Assembly (NCBI GenBank): GCA_030144725.1
Contig: JASKMD010000029.1
Coordinates: 6,557,538-6,621,537 of the forward strand
From: Haematococcus lacustris
Taxonomy: Eukaryota > Chlorophyta > Chlorophyceae > Chlamydomonadales > Haematococcaceae
Direction of reading: 5' to 3'
Length of the DNA stretch: 64,000 nucleotides
Both the position numbers and the translations under genes were made by a program. The notes under the pieces were generated by a model. The model worked only from the letters and a program-made list of their open reading frames with translations, was not told where the DNA came from and did no database searches. Shown here in pieces: positions 1-21,809 of this stretch; position 1 is the stretch's first letter; each line of letters begins with the position of its first letter.

Positions 1-268
1 CATGATTGGTCGCTCTTGCATGCCTTGGCTATGCTCCCTGCTCCACCACGCCTGCCTGGCTCCTTGCTAGCAGCATCAGCGGCAGCAAAAGAGTCAAATA
101 GAAAGGTAGAACGAAAGAAGAAAGAAGGAAGGTAAATAGTTAAGAAGGAGGGTAAAATCACACACTCGACGGCAGACATGCAGTAAGGGAAGCATCGGGG
201 TGTCCTCTTGCTTGCCCTTCACAGCCCACACCAGCAGCCACCTTGTTGGCAGTGGCTTGGTGCCCAAC

Positions 269-2689
269 TTGGTAGGGGCACCCGAAGGAGTGCTCCAGCT
301 GGTTGGTTCGGAACTTGAGCTCAAACTCCTCAGGGCCCTGCACCCCATTGCACCAGGTCGCCATACCCAGCCCTCTCACCATGTCCAGCCTCTCTGCCAG
401 GGATGCACTGGTAACCTCCCCCTTGCTACCCTGCCTACCACCCACCTAGCATGCTGTGAGTAGAGACCACAGGCTCCGTGCTGCTGGCAAAGAACACATC
501 AGTGCAAAATGGCATCACTGCATCACATGCAAATGGCATGCATGCATGTATGCCGCGTGCGCAGCAGGTGCACTCACATCCACTGGCCCAAACACCAGGA
601 AGCCGGAGTCACCCAGATTGGCTGAGTGCAGCTGGCCAGTGGTAGTGTCCACTGCCAGCAGGCACACTGTGGAGGAGCCCTGCAGCGAGGCGTCATGCAC
701 CGCCTGCACTGCAGAGCCAAGCACTGCAGGCAGACAGGCGGGCAGGCAAGCAGGCAGCAAGGGCAGGTGGGGTCAAGGGCAAAGGGGAGAGGAGAGGAGG
801 GTGGAGGCCGAAAAAGTCAGGCCGGGCTCCAGGCCTGGCGGCAGAGCCAAAGCCTGGCATCATAGACCAGGTCCGCCCGGGTGGCCACAAGAGGACCTGA
901 GGTGTGTGGCTGGAATGAGGTGGAGCGGCCGGGCTGCTTAGCAAATGCTGTGCGTGTCAGCTGGCTCAGGCAGCAACACCTGGCTACCATGGCTGCCTGC
1001 CTGGCCCCTGCCACCCTCACCTGCTACAAGGTAACACTCAACCGGCTGTGTGCAGCAACACGCCCTCATGAGCCCCCAGCTGCTTGCTGTCCTACTCGAC
1101 CTCCTGACATGCACCACCAAGCTGCTCTGCCTGGCTGCGCCTCCTGAGACTGCTGCCATGCCCGCTGCTCCAGCTACCCTCCACCTTTGCGGCCATGCCC
1201 TGCCCAGCTAGGTGTCAGGCACGCACCCTGGAACACGTCCTCGTTGTCGGCCTCCACTAGGGCCTTGCAGCGCTCCATGAGGGCACGGGACATCAGACCC
1301 GCGTCAATGCCTTGCTCCTTCCATGCGTAGATGCCGTCTGCCACGCCCATGCCAAACAGCTTGCTGCACGCGCACGGCGGGAAGGCTACGTGCCCCTGAA
1401 GCCAGCTAGCTAGCTGGCCGGTTCCTGAGCTTTCCTCAGCGCCCTGACAACGCCGGTAGGGTGATATGCAGCTATGCTACTATTTTGTCAGCAGCAGGGC
1501 TGGGCTGGGCTGGGCTGGGCTGGGCTGGGTGGCGGCAGGGCAGAGCAGGCCACCTGCCCTGCATTGGGTGTAAGTGTGGTGAGTGTGAGGCCGGCTGTTG
1601 TTGCCACCTGCTGCTGGCTGTCAGCTCACCTGCCCTTGCCAAAGAAGTAGGCGTCCTCGCCTGCATGGCCATAGCCCCTGGTGTTGACGCCCTTGCGTCC
1701 GCCCTTCATCAGCTTCTCAGGGTGCGGGATAGCCATGCCTGAGGCTGTCAGCTTCACAGGCTCGGGGTACTCCACCACAGGGGCTTGGAGGGCCGCGGGC
1801 AGCAGGTTGCGCTCGTTAGGGCCTGGCAGAGTGCAGCAGCAACAGAGGGCAGGGGCTTGCTTGGCAGCCAGCCGGGTGCTCAAGCACTCAGCACAGCAGA
1901 CAGGAAGCCATGCATCCAGCTGGGCACCAGGCAGCATCTGGGCAGTGCCACCTGCAGAAGGTGCCATAGATGCCGCTGTTCCTGCTGCTAGACTTTGCTG
2001 CATGCATGGCTTTGCTTCTGCTCTGCTGTAGTGGTCCCTGCCTATAATTCTGTGTCACACACCATTCTTCACCCTTTCCTGCTGAGACATGCAGTGCTGG
2101 ATGGACTGGTGTATGGCCTCTGTACTAACGTGCTATACCTAAGCTGCCCACCATTGTATCCACCGCAATCGCTCTCCCCCAGCCAGGCATTGCAGGGGAA
2201 GACCACTGAATCGCCTCCTGGGCCAGACACCTCCACATGCTTAAGGTACCACCCGTCCCCAAGGGCCTGTGGCTGCCGGCGTTTCTGGATGTGCACTCGT
2301 CTTAGCTGGCCTATGTTCTTGGGCACTGGCAATGTAAACTCTCTTGCTGTGTCGCGCTCAAAGGTGTCCTCGTCGCCCAGCATGTAGCGCTCCGTGCTGC
2401 CGTTGCTTCCAATCAGCTGAACCCAGGCGGGCGAGTGAGTGCCAGCGCCGCGCAGGTTGCCCGTCACAACAGTGACCTTGTACGTATCGAATTCGTGCAG
2501 CGGTGCAGCCGCGGTCGCCGCGAAGCCGAAATGTCGCGTTGTAAGAGGCGAATTGAGGAGCGCATCGCAAATTGCCGGCAGGCTGGGTACGTGTGGCAAA
2601 GCAGTGGGCAGGTAGCTTCGCGATGCGCACAGCGCCAAAGCATCAGAAAGGCTTAGCAATCGCTGCAGGCCTAGGCGCCACGCGGCCAT
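269..2689 (-). CDS. PLAT domain-PP2C (PTC7-like) protein phosphatase, 3' part outside the window
   Basis: Exons that join in phase: 2152-2689, 1630-1822, 1227-1363, 578-723, 269-337; the C-terminal exons lie beyond the left edge. The first exon begins MAAWRLGLQRLLSL, an amphipathic stretch that could be an organelle transit peptide. A PLAT/LH2 domain follows at about residues 70-175 (YKVTVVTGNLRGAGT, ending FPCNAWLGE). The remaining exons match the PTC7 branch of PP2C phosphatases: GEDAYFFG, GMGVADGIYAW (metal-binding Asp), GSSTVCLL and SANLGDSGFLVF. PTC7 enzymes are metal-dependent Ser/Thr phosphatases, mitochondrial in yeast and animals. Pairing with PLAT, usually a lipid- or protein-binding module, is unusual. 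The gap between the third and fourth exons is a few residues shorter than in PTC7, so a small exon may be missing. The PLAT and PP2C calls are firm; the substrate is unknown. Confidence 0.82.
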
Positions 2690-3570
2690 GCACCGCCAAA
2701 CACCTCAGGAATTCGAGGACCATGCCTTCATGTTCGTGCTACCGCTTTGAAGGGTTCGCGCACAAGATAACCGGTTGCAGGGTAACAAACATCACGATGT
2801 CCCAATAGCCAGCATGGTGATTTAAACTTTTAGTCAAGGATTCTATAGGCCGCGTCATGGCCGATGCTTCGCGCGACCGCAGATGTCATTGTTATAACAC
2901 TGCAGGTTCGTTTGCAGCTATTGCAATGGCATGGAAGGGTCGTGGTCGAATAAAATGTAGAGTCGTAAGTAAACATCAGCTCGTGTTGTTGCAATAGCAC
3001 GAGGTGGTAAACATAAGTAATAAGCTGGCATGTGCGTTGGAATGCTTACACTGGGGATGTTGCAGCAGTGTACTGAGGACATACTACATGTTACATCGGC
3101 AAACACAGCTTGCGTGTCGAGAAAGGGTGGACTCTGGTACAACCGGTAACTCCTCAAAGGGATAGGCAGACAAGACGCCAGTCTATACTTGAAGTGCCAG
3201 CACTCATTCACCAGTTAAGGGATATGAAAGAGGTAGTGAGTTCCATTGCTAATTGCTTACGTGGCATAGAAGGGTTTTGCGGCACAGAAATGTTGGCAAC
3301 CAGCATTAGATTGTTAAAATATTTCTAGTCTCAGCCGCTTCTAACCCACGCCCCCACTAGCCTCTGAAGCCCCTTTCCTTATAAACCAAGTCATTGAGAC
3401 ATGTTACATGTTACAACACTCCTTGCCAACTCATGAAAAGAATTGCAATATGTCCAGACATTAGATACGAAGTGCTTAGTGAACAACTCTGTGTTTAAAG
3501 CTACTGCAAAGAATACTCTCCAGACACCCATGCATGATGGGTGCATAGGTAGCATTGGGCAACGGCTCGA
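2690..3570. other. Intergenic region upstream of the PLAT-PP2C gene
   Basis: This 880-bp stretch separates the start of the PLAT-PP2C gene from the stop of SDR1. It is more AT-rich than the genes and has no coding exon I can support. It should hold the PLAT-PP2C promoter and the SDR1 3' end, but I see no clear motif. Confidence 0.5.
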
Positions 3571-6500
3571 TCATGCAGCCACGGCAGTGGGCGCAGCAGC
3601 CTGAGGTCGGGTGGTGGAGCCGTAGACGTCATCAGGGTGACGCGGGATCTGGTTGATGGTTGACCCACAGCCCAGCTCCTGCATTACGCCAATGCAACAT
3701 CAAAACATCACTATCCAGCTTCCCCCGCCTGCCCTCCTGCCCACAACCTGCTTCAATAGTTTCGTATCCCTGGTGGCTCGCCTATCTTGGAATGACCTTC
3801 ACTACACTGGCACCAAACATGCCCGGCCCTGACCAACCTTGAGGATGAACACAGTCTCCTCGAACAGCTTCCAACAGGAAACAGGGTTGTGCACAGCATA
3901 GTTGACTGGCTTACGCTCCACAGTGTTGTACTGCAGCAGCAGCAGCGGCAAAATCACCAACCCCATTAATTCTTTGCCAGCATACTTGGACTATCATTTT
4001 TTGTTTAGCAAGGCGCATGCACCACACCAGTCCACAGTCCGTGCAGCACAAATGCCTGCCACACACTACGAGCTGAATCATCACAGCCCAGCATGAGACC
4101 ACTTCCCCTGAGTATGTCACTTACAAAGTTCATGAAGTTTGGCCCAATGAAAGTCCAGTGGCGGCCTGCAGGGCACAGTACATGACATTGGGTGCTGTCC
4201 ACATCAAGGTAAACAGCCAAACTAATGCCCCTGCAACATTGAATACACTGATTGCACAAGGCACATTGACAGCTCACACACCGCGGGTCAGGCATCACAC
4301 AGCCACTGCCATGTGCATGGGAATCCCACATAAACAAAACATTGTTTTACAGTATTCTCCTAGTGGTGCACGCCAATGTAGGCCCTAGTGAGGGCCAAGG
4401 TGCTGATGGCAGCCCACCTTTCAGCTGAGGGTCTGTAGCTGTGTAGATAGTGGACCTATGGTCAACCAGGCAGCGGCAGCACACGTTTAAAGGGACAACA
4501 GCAGTAGTGGCATTAAGAACAGCAGCAACTAAGGAGCTCAGCTCCAGATCCAGCTGCTGCTGCTGCAATGGCAATAGCCCACATGCTGAGTGCAGTTAGC
4601 TGGATTTGTGCGCCTGGCAGAGCAGTGCTGTTGCTCTCAGGTAGAGCCTGCAACAAGCATCGTCAGTCTGCGATACCCACTCACCAGGCGCCCCTGTCAG
4701 CCGGCAGACCCCACACCACAGCCCCTGCAGGCCACACCACAGCACACAAGAACAGTTTCATCAGCACCTGTCCACAATGCTGCAAATCAAACATTCAAAC
4801 ACTCACATTGCCAAAGTGTGGCCCAATGTGACCCAAAGTGACTATTCCTATTGCACCAGCAACAGGCTGCCACCCACACCTGCCACATTCATGATAATGC
4901 AGCACAGGCAGGCTGGCGTTGGGGCCAGGGGTGGTGCTAGTCAGCACTTCAGGGTGTGCGATGGCCTACGCCTGCCCACATCCCTGGCCTAACTGCGTGT
5001 TTTGGCATAGCACCGCCCCACAGGAGTATGCGCGAGAGGGTACCAGCAGCTCACCGATGGCAGCCCCGATGAATGTGAGGTAGCGCACGGAGCCTTTGAC
5101 CATCAGGGGCGTCAGCACCACCCCTGCAACCACAGCCAGGCCAGGCCAGGGTCAAGTGTCAGTTGCAACGGTTGTTGCAGTGACAGTGCAGACCCTATCA
5201 ATGTCCTACAACCCACTCGCACCACTGATAGTATGCCCTGCTTAACAACAGCTCATCGCTGGCAGCCTCTTCACAGGCAGCACCCACACTCATGTCACCG
5301 TTGCTGTTGCCAGCACTGATGGGCAATAGACACTACGCCAGCTGTGTTCGTGTGCGAAGCAGCAGGTGGGGTAGTGGAGGGAAGCTGAGCCTGACCTGGG
5401 TGCACCCCTAGGAAGTCGACATCCGGGATGCGTGTAGCCAGCTCCCTCGCAAACATCAAGTTGTATGCCTTGGCCTGCAGTCTCGACCACAGCACCAGCA
5501 CCAGGAGGGATAGCAGACCAGTCAGCAGCAGCAACAAGAGTAACAAACTGGGCACATGACAGTGGCAGGGGCAGGGGCAGGGCAGGGTGCAACCCTGGCT
5601 AAAGTCAATCGCTTGTTTGCTCACCGTGCCATAAGGTGTCATGCCACTGTCATTATACTTATCGCCCCTGCAAGCAGTAGAAAACATTCGCTCCAAATAC
5701 CCCTCACTTGTGACCTGCCTGGGAACATATTGAATTGCATGGACCACATGCGCTGCATGGGCCACATGTTTCGATGAAAGAGTGGCTGCAGCTGTGACCT
5801 GAGAGTTAATTACTGTAGCGGCATCCTGCCTCACTTCAGGTTATCCCAGTCCAGCCTGCCAAACTGCTCAGCGCTGCTGGCCATGAAGACTACTCGGGAG
5901 CCCGGGGTAGCCCGCAGCAGGTCCAGTAAGCCCAGGGTAAGCAGCGCTGGGGCGTAGTAGTCAATACCAATGGTTTGCTCTAGGCCATCAACCGTCTGCG
6001 ACACAGCAATACCAGCAGCAGCAGCAGTAGCAGGAGCAGCAGCATCATGAAAGGCAGTTCCAGGAAGTGAGGTTGTGGGTGTGGCGGAGTAGAAGGTTGT
6101 GTCAGGGGCTTACGACTCCCTCCAATACCATCCCTTCCCCATCTGGCGGCTACCATTCACCTGCCACTCCTGACTCACCTTGGCGAATGGTCCAGGGTGG
6201 AAGACACCCGCCATGTTAACCAGGATGTCCAGCTTCGTCGTGGATGCTTGGATGTCCTTCACCAGCTGCTGCACATTCCTGCACTCACAGCACCCACCCA
6301 CCAGCCATGGAGTCAGCCTGCTTCAGACCTGCCTTAGTCTGAGTGTCGGGCTACCCCAGGCTACCTCCACTCTACAGCTTGCCCTGAGCCACACTTCACT
6401 TCATGCCCAACCCATACCCAAACCTGTTGGCAAGGGTGGTGTGGCAGTTGCACAGCTTCAGTCTGATCCTGGCACTGGCACTGAACACAGGCTGGGTGCC

Positions 6501-7515
6501 CGCACCTCAGATGACTCATGTCGCATTCCAAGACAGTCACCAGAGCTGAAGGCCCAATCTGCAGGCACACACACATCAGCCATTCACATCACAACCGTAC
6601 ATGTATTGCTCTACACAAGGCAAGTGCATGATTCTAAAGGCTACTCACGTCTGAGCGAATCTGGGCCGCTGCCTTCTCGCCATTCTTGCGGTCGCGGCTG
6701 ACCAGGAACACCTAAGACAGGTGAGGCGAGGCATAGCAGAAGCAGGTGGAACATACCATCAACCTCATGCTGCCCTGCCAGGTGTCAGCAACTGTACAGG
6801 CACACCAATTAATACCCCACACCCCTTGACCACCACCACACGATTGAGGCTAAAAGAGTGCAAGAGGCGCCTGGCCCATCACAAGGACATGGACCCCAGC
6901 CCCTACCTCTCCACCTGATGGGTTTAATCTAGAATACCAGCCAGCCATCTCTGCGCGAGCTACATCAGGTGATGCCCTCCACCCACAGCCAGAGTTGGTT
7001 GGGGATTGAGCTCTTGATGGCTCTAACACCGTCCAATGTAACACCCCTGCACTCCTCCGCACCACAGCCACTGCCTACCTTGGCGCCGTTCTCTGCCAAC
7101 TTGCGGCAAGTCACGTAACCCAGGCCACTGTTCCCGCCAGTAACCACCGCCACCTTGCCTGCAGCAGAAAGGGTGAGACATTCAGCATGCCAGCCAAAAC
7201 AGGCGAGCGCCTGTGCCTGAGCCAGCGCCGCGAGTATGCCCCGGTACACCGCTCAACACGTGCTGCAGGTGCCCGCTGCCCTGCACCCTGCCTATCAGAG
7301 GGCTGGGCACGCGCGAGGGTCAATGGGGTACGGCCACAAACTGCCGGGCACGGGCGGCGGGCGACCACGTCACTGGCGCCTCAATTCACACCCTCGTGCG
7401 CTCGCACACCTTCAAGGTTTGGCACCTGCGCTGGCGTCCAGCTAGTCAGGTACTCGCTCACCAACGTCTTCTCCGCCCAGTCGTAGGTCTTCTTGAGCCA
7501 GCTGTAAAACTCCAT
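3571..7515 (-). CDS. Short-chain dehydrogenase/reductase (SDR1), 13 exons
   Basis: Phase-consistent model of 348 residues: 7410-7515, 7079-7158, 6649-6711, 6506-6558, 6179-6278, 5835-5995, 5625-5667, 5396-5474, 5055-5123, 4374-4424, 4125-4165, 3838-3930, 3571-3678. It has the NAD(P)-binding motif TGGNSGLG, the NMAG motif (LDILVNMAGVFHPG), and a catalytic Tyr-Lys pair built by splicing, where PYGT joins AKAYN to give YGTAK. HPG follows the active site. The family resembles plant and algal retinol-dehydrogenase/WWOX-like SDRs, which reduce or oxidise hydrophobic carbonyl or alcohol substrates; the actual substrate is unknown. No obvious transit peptide or membrane segment is seen. Exon 10 needs a weak GC donor at 4372-4373 and is the least certain join. 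The gene is paralogous along its length to SDR2 at 55.8-59.5 kb. Confidence 0.88.
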
Positions 7516-8420
7516 TGTCGTTTCTGCTGTTTACCAAATTTGCGCAATTGTCGAGCAAATGCTGCAGCCATTGGCGTCACCTGCGTCACACTTTCCTCAC
7601 TTCCAGTTTTGCTGCGTGGCCTCATTCCGACGTAGTTAGTCTTGACGAGTGCAAGCCGCCGATGGCGAAAAGGATGAGGTTGACAAGTCACAGGTAAGGA
7701 GGTGGCGGAAGAGGGAGGGTTGTGACAAGGAGTACGAGGAAGGTGCGCCCAATGTAGAGCGTGAGCCCACTTACATACAAGTGGCTGGTTGCCTGTGGCT
7801 CCGGCATTATCAATGCCGCATTAACCAGGCACAAAGTCGTAGAGGTTGCTTTGTTACGTGTGTCCTAGTTGTAAGGTGTAGCTGTCCCAGAAAGGCAGAT
7901 CTGGATAAATGGTTGGCAATTTGTTGGCCAACAGGGCGGACAATAGGGCAGGATGTCCCCTGGGACATTGTCCCCTGTCTCTACAGCCCTCATTGAGGGC
8001 TGTAGGGATTTAAATCTGGTTTATATCACGACTGCCCAACCTTGGCTCGACACATGGCGCAGGCGGTGATCAATCACCCGGGACGTCGCGGCCAGTACAG
8101 ACCGGTATGCGCAACGGCTGCAACGGAACCTCGACCGGCTCACCGAGTGCTGGCAATGCTCTACACGTCTAATGCACAAGCGCGTCATTTCCAACGCACG
8201 GACGCCTACAGCAGCGCGTGCACTCCTGGGACATGTGGCGCACAAACGTCAACAACCTTCCAAGTTTGTTTCAGGAGATGTAGAACCTCCTCCACAGGGG
8301 TTCTAGCTTCTGTTGTTTCAGTGTTGTGTCCAATGTGCCGCGCGCCCTCCGCCCTAGATGTACATCACGCAAAGCCTGAACCCAAACTGCTGCTGGCCAG
8401 CAGCCATGGCAGCCTGCCCA
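7516..8420. other. Intergenic region between U2AF2 and SDR1, with a short palindrome
   Basis: No supported exon lies here. It should contain the SDR1 promoter and the U2AF2 3' UTR. A perfect 12-bp inverted repeat with a 1-base centre lies at 7981-8005 (CTACAGCCCTCA arm). One arm plus flanking bases recurs in the repeat near 25.23 kb, so it may be a decayed repeat end rather than a regulatory hairpin. Confidence 0.5.
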
Positions 8421-18735
<10,315 letters not shown>

Positions 18736-19150
18736 TGCAAAATCAACTTGACATGCGGGCCCAGATGCGATCGCGCTGCCTCTGTACGTTGCAGCTTATT
18801 TCGTAACTGGGTGAAGAGACGGCGTTAGTGGCGACGTCGATATAGCACTTGCGACAAGATTTGAAACGAAGCAGGAAACACCATGCACAGCTGGATGCAC
18901 CCAATCCCCGCCACCGGCTGTACGGCTGGTCCTGACACTAACTAGTGGATGGGGAGGAGCAACGACAGTGCTCGCTAGCCTGCCCGGAAGCTCCACATCA
19001 ATCCCTGCACTGGCTTGATGTGCACATTCTGCATTGCTGCCCCTTACTTCACTCTGGATATCCCCCCTATCTCTTTTGAACCTGCCACTTCCATACTTAC
19101 ATATGGAAGCTGGAGGAAATTGTGGAAGACAATTCTATACATGCTACAGC
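18736..19150. other. Upstream region of U2AF2
   Basis: No exon is supported here. It is the presumed promoter and 5' UTR of the U2AF2-like gene and ends where the Fanzor relic begins. Confidence 0.4.
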
Positions 19151-19154
19151 CCAG

Positions 19155-19510
19155 CTGCATAACCCATCCAACAGGGAACAACCTGTTGGACTGTGGGTGA
19201 CCTCATTCAGCTACAAAATATTTGTGGCGTCATCGGGCGCACCCTTGATGACCACAAACCCTACACTGGTAGCACGTTCACTCAACACAACTGGAGACCA
19301 CTGGGCACCCCATAATAATTGACTGCTTGATGCATATAATGCTGATGGCATGTCCAAGTTACCAGGTCCTTGTGTCTAAGTTACCAGGTTGTTGCGAGCC
19401 CGACCATGAAAATCGCCGGTACTCCGCAGCCCGGTGCAACTTTTGCCTGACCTTGGGAAGGCGGTCATCAACCAGCTTGTAGCACTGCTGGTACTTCTTG
19501 CTAGTGGGGG
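19155..19510 (-). pseudogene. Fanzor family-2 relic: C-terminal fragment plus 3' end
   Basis: On the minus strand 19380-19510 reads like KLVDDRLPKVRQKLHRAAEY and then breaks. The family-2 copy at 48.3-48.43 kb reads KLVNDRLPKVRQRLHRAAEY at the same place. A small deletion shifts the frame near the C-terminus. Further along, 19160-19215 matches the family-2 3' terminal sequence also found at 33.9, 48.5 and 54.7 kb, in minus orientation. No RuvC residue is left, so this is a dead remnant. Confidence 0.75.
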
Positions 19511-20095
19511 GCAGACAGATTAGTCAGGCGTTCCCAACATGGGGTTGGCAATCTTCATGCAACTGCAGCCCACCTACTCAATCTTTTGATGTAATGTTTG
19601 TTGCGTCTGCTGCGATGTGATATTGCGCGTTTAATGTAAGACTGGAATTGCCATCGGAGTCTTTCGATGCGGGCAGCCACATGTGACCCCGAATGTGTCC
19701 CAATCGCAGACCGTGGTTAGCTACACCGGTAAGCTACGTCCTTGGCTATCCGTTAGCGATGCACGACATGTCGGTGGCGCACACCACTGAAGTCCGGCAA
19801 ACATGGCTGCGCGAGGTTCCTGATGGTGCAGGCCGCTTGGCGAGGATGTGAAGAAACTCGAAACTGTGTGTGGCAGCGCTGTATCGCTGTAATGGTGGGC
19901 GGCACAGTAGGGACTAGTCACCCCCTCCAGCTATGATCCGCTTTATGTTTTGCACCATTGAACAAACAGCCTGACCTCACACAGATTTTTTTATAGCATA
20001 CTCAATAACGCGTCCGTGGCACTATGCAACTCAATCATTGGGTCTGTAGGTGTCAAGATTGACCCCTTACAAGGTACACATGCTGATGGCTACAG
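19511..20095. other. Region without a supported gene
   Basis: I see no exon with a recognisable protein and matching splice sites. It may contain 5' exons of the unrecognised plus-strand gene that follows. Confidence 0.3.
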
Positions 20096-21030
20096 GTGCA
20101 CGAGCAGCTCAGCCCAGCACCCTCACCAACTGACATCTTCATTCCAACTCAAGAGAGCCCTGTGGGGAGGCCAGCAGCCCGGACTGCACCCTACAATGCT
20201 CACCACTGCTTGAGCACCGTCAGGTTGCATCTAGAGACAGGTGTCAGCCGCCGTGCCCTCTCCAAGTGCCGACAGTTCTTCGTCTCTGAGCAGTGCGTCC
20301 TCCCCAACCCTCACCGGCCAGGCAAGACATCCACAGTTGGGCGTGAATTCCACATCGTGTCCACCTACATGCGGCGCAAGACCCTTGGTAAGATGCAAAG
20401 GGGAAGGCAGGGTGGCGTGGGTGGGAAGGGGCTGGGAGAGAGTGGAAGGGGGTGGAAGGGAGTGGTAGGGGGTGGGAGGGGGGGCTGAAGGGAGGGTTGA
20501 GGGGGGGCTGAGGCTGGGAATAACCGCATGTCTTTGCTCTGCTGCCTGCTTTCAGACCAACTATTGCGCGCAAAGGCAATACACCTGCAATTTGATGTTG
20601 CGATCGCCATGGCAAGGTGCTCGTATTGCGAGTGACAGCAGCAGTCACCCCGCAGCACCTGCCAGAAGGCTGGGAGCAGAGACCCGGTGGTGGGGCTTGG
20701 GCAAGGGCTGGGGCTGGGGCTGGGGCTGGGGCAAGGGATGGGGCTGGGGCTGGGGCAGCAGCTGGGGCTGGGGCTGGGGCTGGGGCTGGGGCTGGGGCTG
20801 GGGCTGGGGCTGGGGCTGGGGCTGGGGCTGAGCCACGTGTGCACCCACATCCGTGGGAAGCTTGCTGCAGCTGCGCACCCTCAACAGCAGCTGACACCTG
20901 CAGGCACCACCCCTGAGCTGGCTGAGCCTGCTGGTGCACCCCCTCAGCAGCAGCAACAGCTGGCAGCGGCAAGCACATCCCGTAAGCGTGGGGCACCTGC
21001 AGCTAACAAGTCGAGGGCAGCAAAGCAAGG
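20096..21030 (+). CDS. Unrecognised multi-exon gene, partial model
   Basis: An exon at 20096-20387 is bounded by a good acceptor (tacag) and donor (GTAAGA). It encodes about 97 residues including [19 protein letters not shown] and [14 protein letters not shown]. It joins in phase to 20556-20616 ([19 protein letters not shown]). A further candidate exon near 20875-21030 encodes a Gln/Ala-rich stretch with a basic patch ([16 protein letters not shown]), which could be a nuclear signal; its join is not resolved because a GGGGCT array lies between. I do not recognise the family. The region lies next to a Fanzor relic, so it could be an old element gene or a host gene. Start and stop are not found. 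Confidence 0.4.
20697..20830. repeat. (GGGGCT)n hexanucleotide array
   Basis: About 130 bp of GGGGCT repeats, slightly interrupted by GGGGCA units on the left. The same unit forms the larger array at 35.65-35.99 kb. It probably lies in an intron of the unrecognised gene. Long open frames through it on both strands are artefacts of the 6-bp unit. Confidence 0.9.
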
Positions 21031-21809
21031 TGAGACAACACCACGTACTGCACCTAGCACCTTGTTTAAGCGTAGTAGAGCAGCCGGTAATGCACTAGCG
21101 CCAGCAGCAGCTCCAAAAGCTCATAGTGGTATCCAGTCGTCACGACTGCCGTCGTCGCGTCCACATGCCAAAAGCAAAACATGTTCCGACTGCTGCTGCG
21201 TGTTGCAGGTGCCACTCACAACAGCGTGGCGAAGCGTGCTAGTGCGGCGCGCCTCGCATGTGGCGAAATCGCATGAATTCAAATGCTTATCTTTGGACAG
21301 GCACTGAGCACCGCTGAGAGCGAGATAGTTTTTGCTGCGTCTGTCATTTCGTAGATATGACTCTCCTCTGTTCAAAGCACTGTTTACATATATTTTTGAC
21401 TGAGTGGCTGCGGAGATACGGGCTTCGTATCACAGGGGGGTGGTTTTCAGGTAGTTGGGAACGCCTGAAGATTAGTTACAGGGCGGCGGGTGCATGACGA
21501 TGTCACAAGCGTTTGTCATGCGTTCTACCTCGTGCATTGCCTTCGGACACAGTAGCTTTATGTCCGTGCATGCAGCTCGTACATGGGATCTATGGCGCAT
21601 CACTTGACCCGGTCCCATCATCGACTGTTGCAGATGCACCCTCTACAAGGTGAACGGGGCTGTGTGCTCTGGGGTTAGGGTCAGGCAACTAGAAATCCGT
21701 ATCCTACACCTTACATCTTCACACTGTTATGCAGGCAGGCTGCGCGCCTCCGTCTGTCTGCATGCACCCTGAGCCCTAACCAACAAGATGTAGGGCAATG
21801 GCAGGTCCA

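Noticed and set aside
4379..4396. GGCCCTAGTGAGGGCC resembles the Fanzor right-end motif.
   Set aside because: It lies in a coding exon of SDR1 and the similarity is limited to about 14 bases; chance is more likely.
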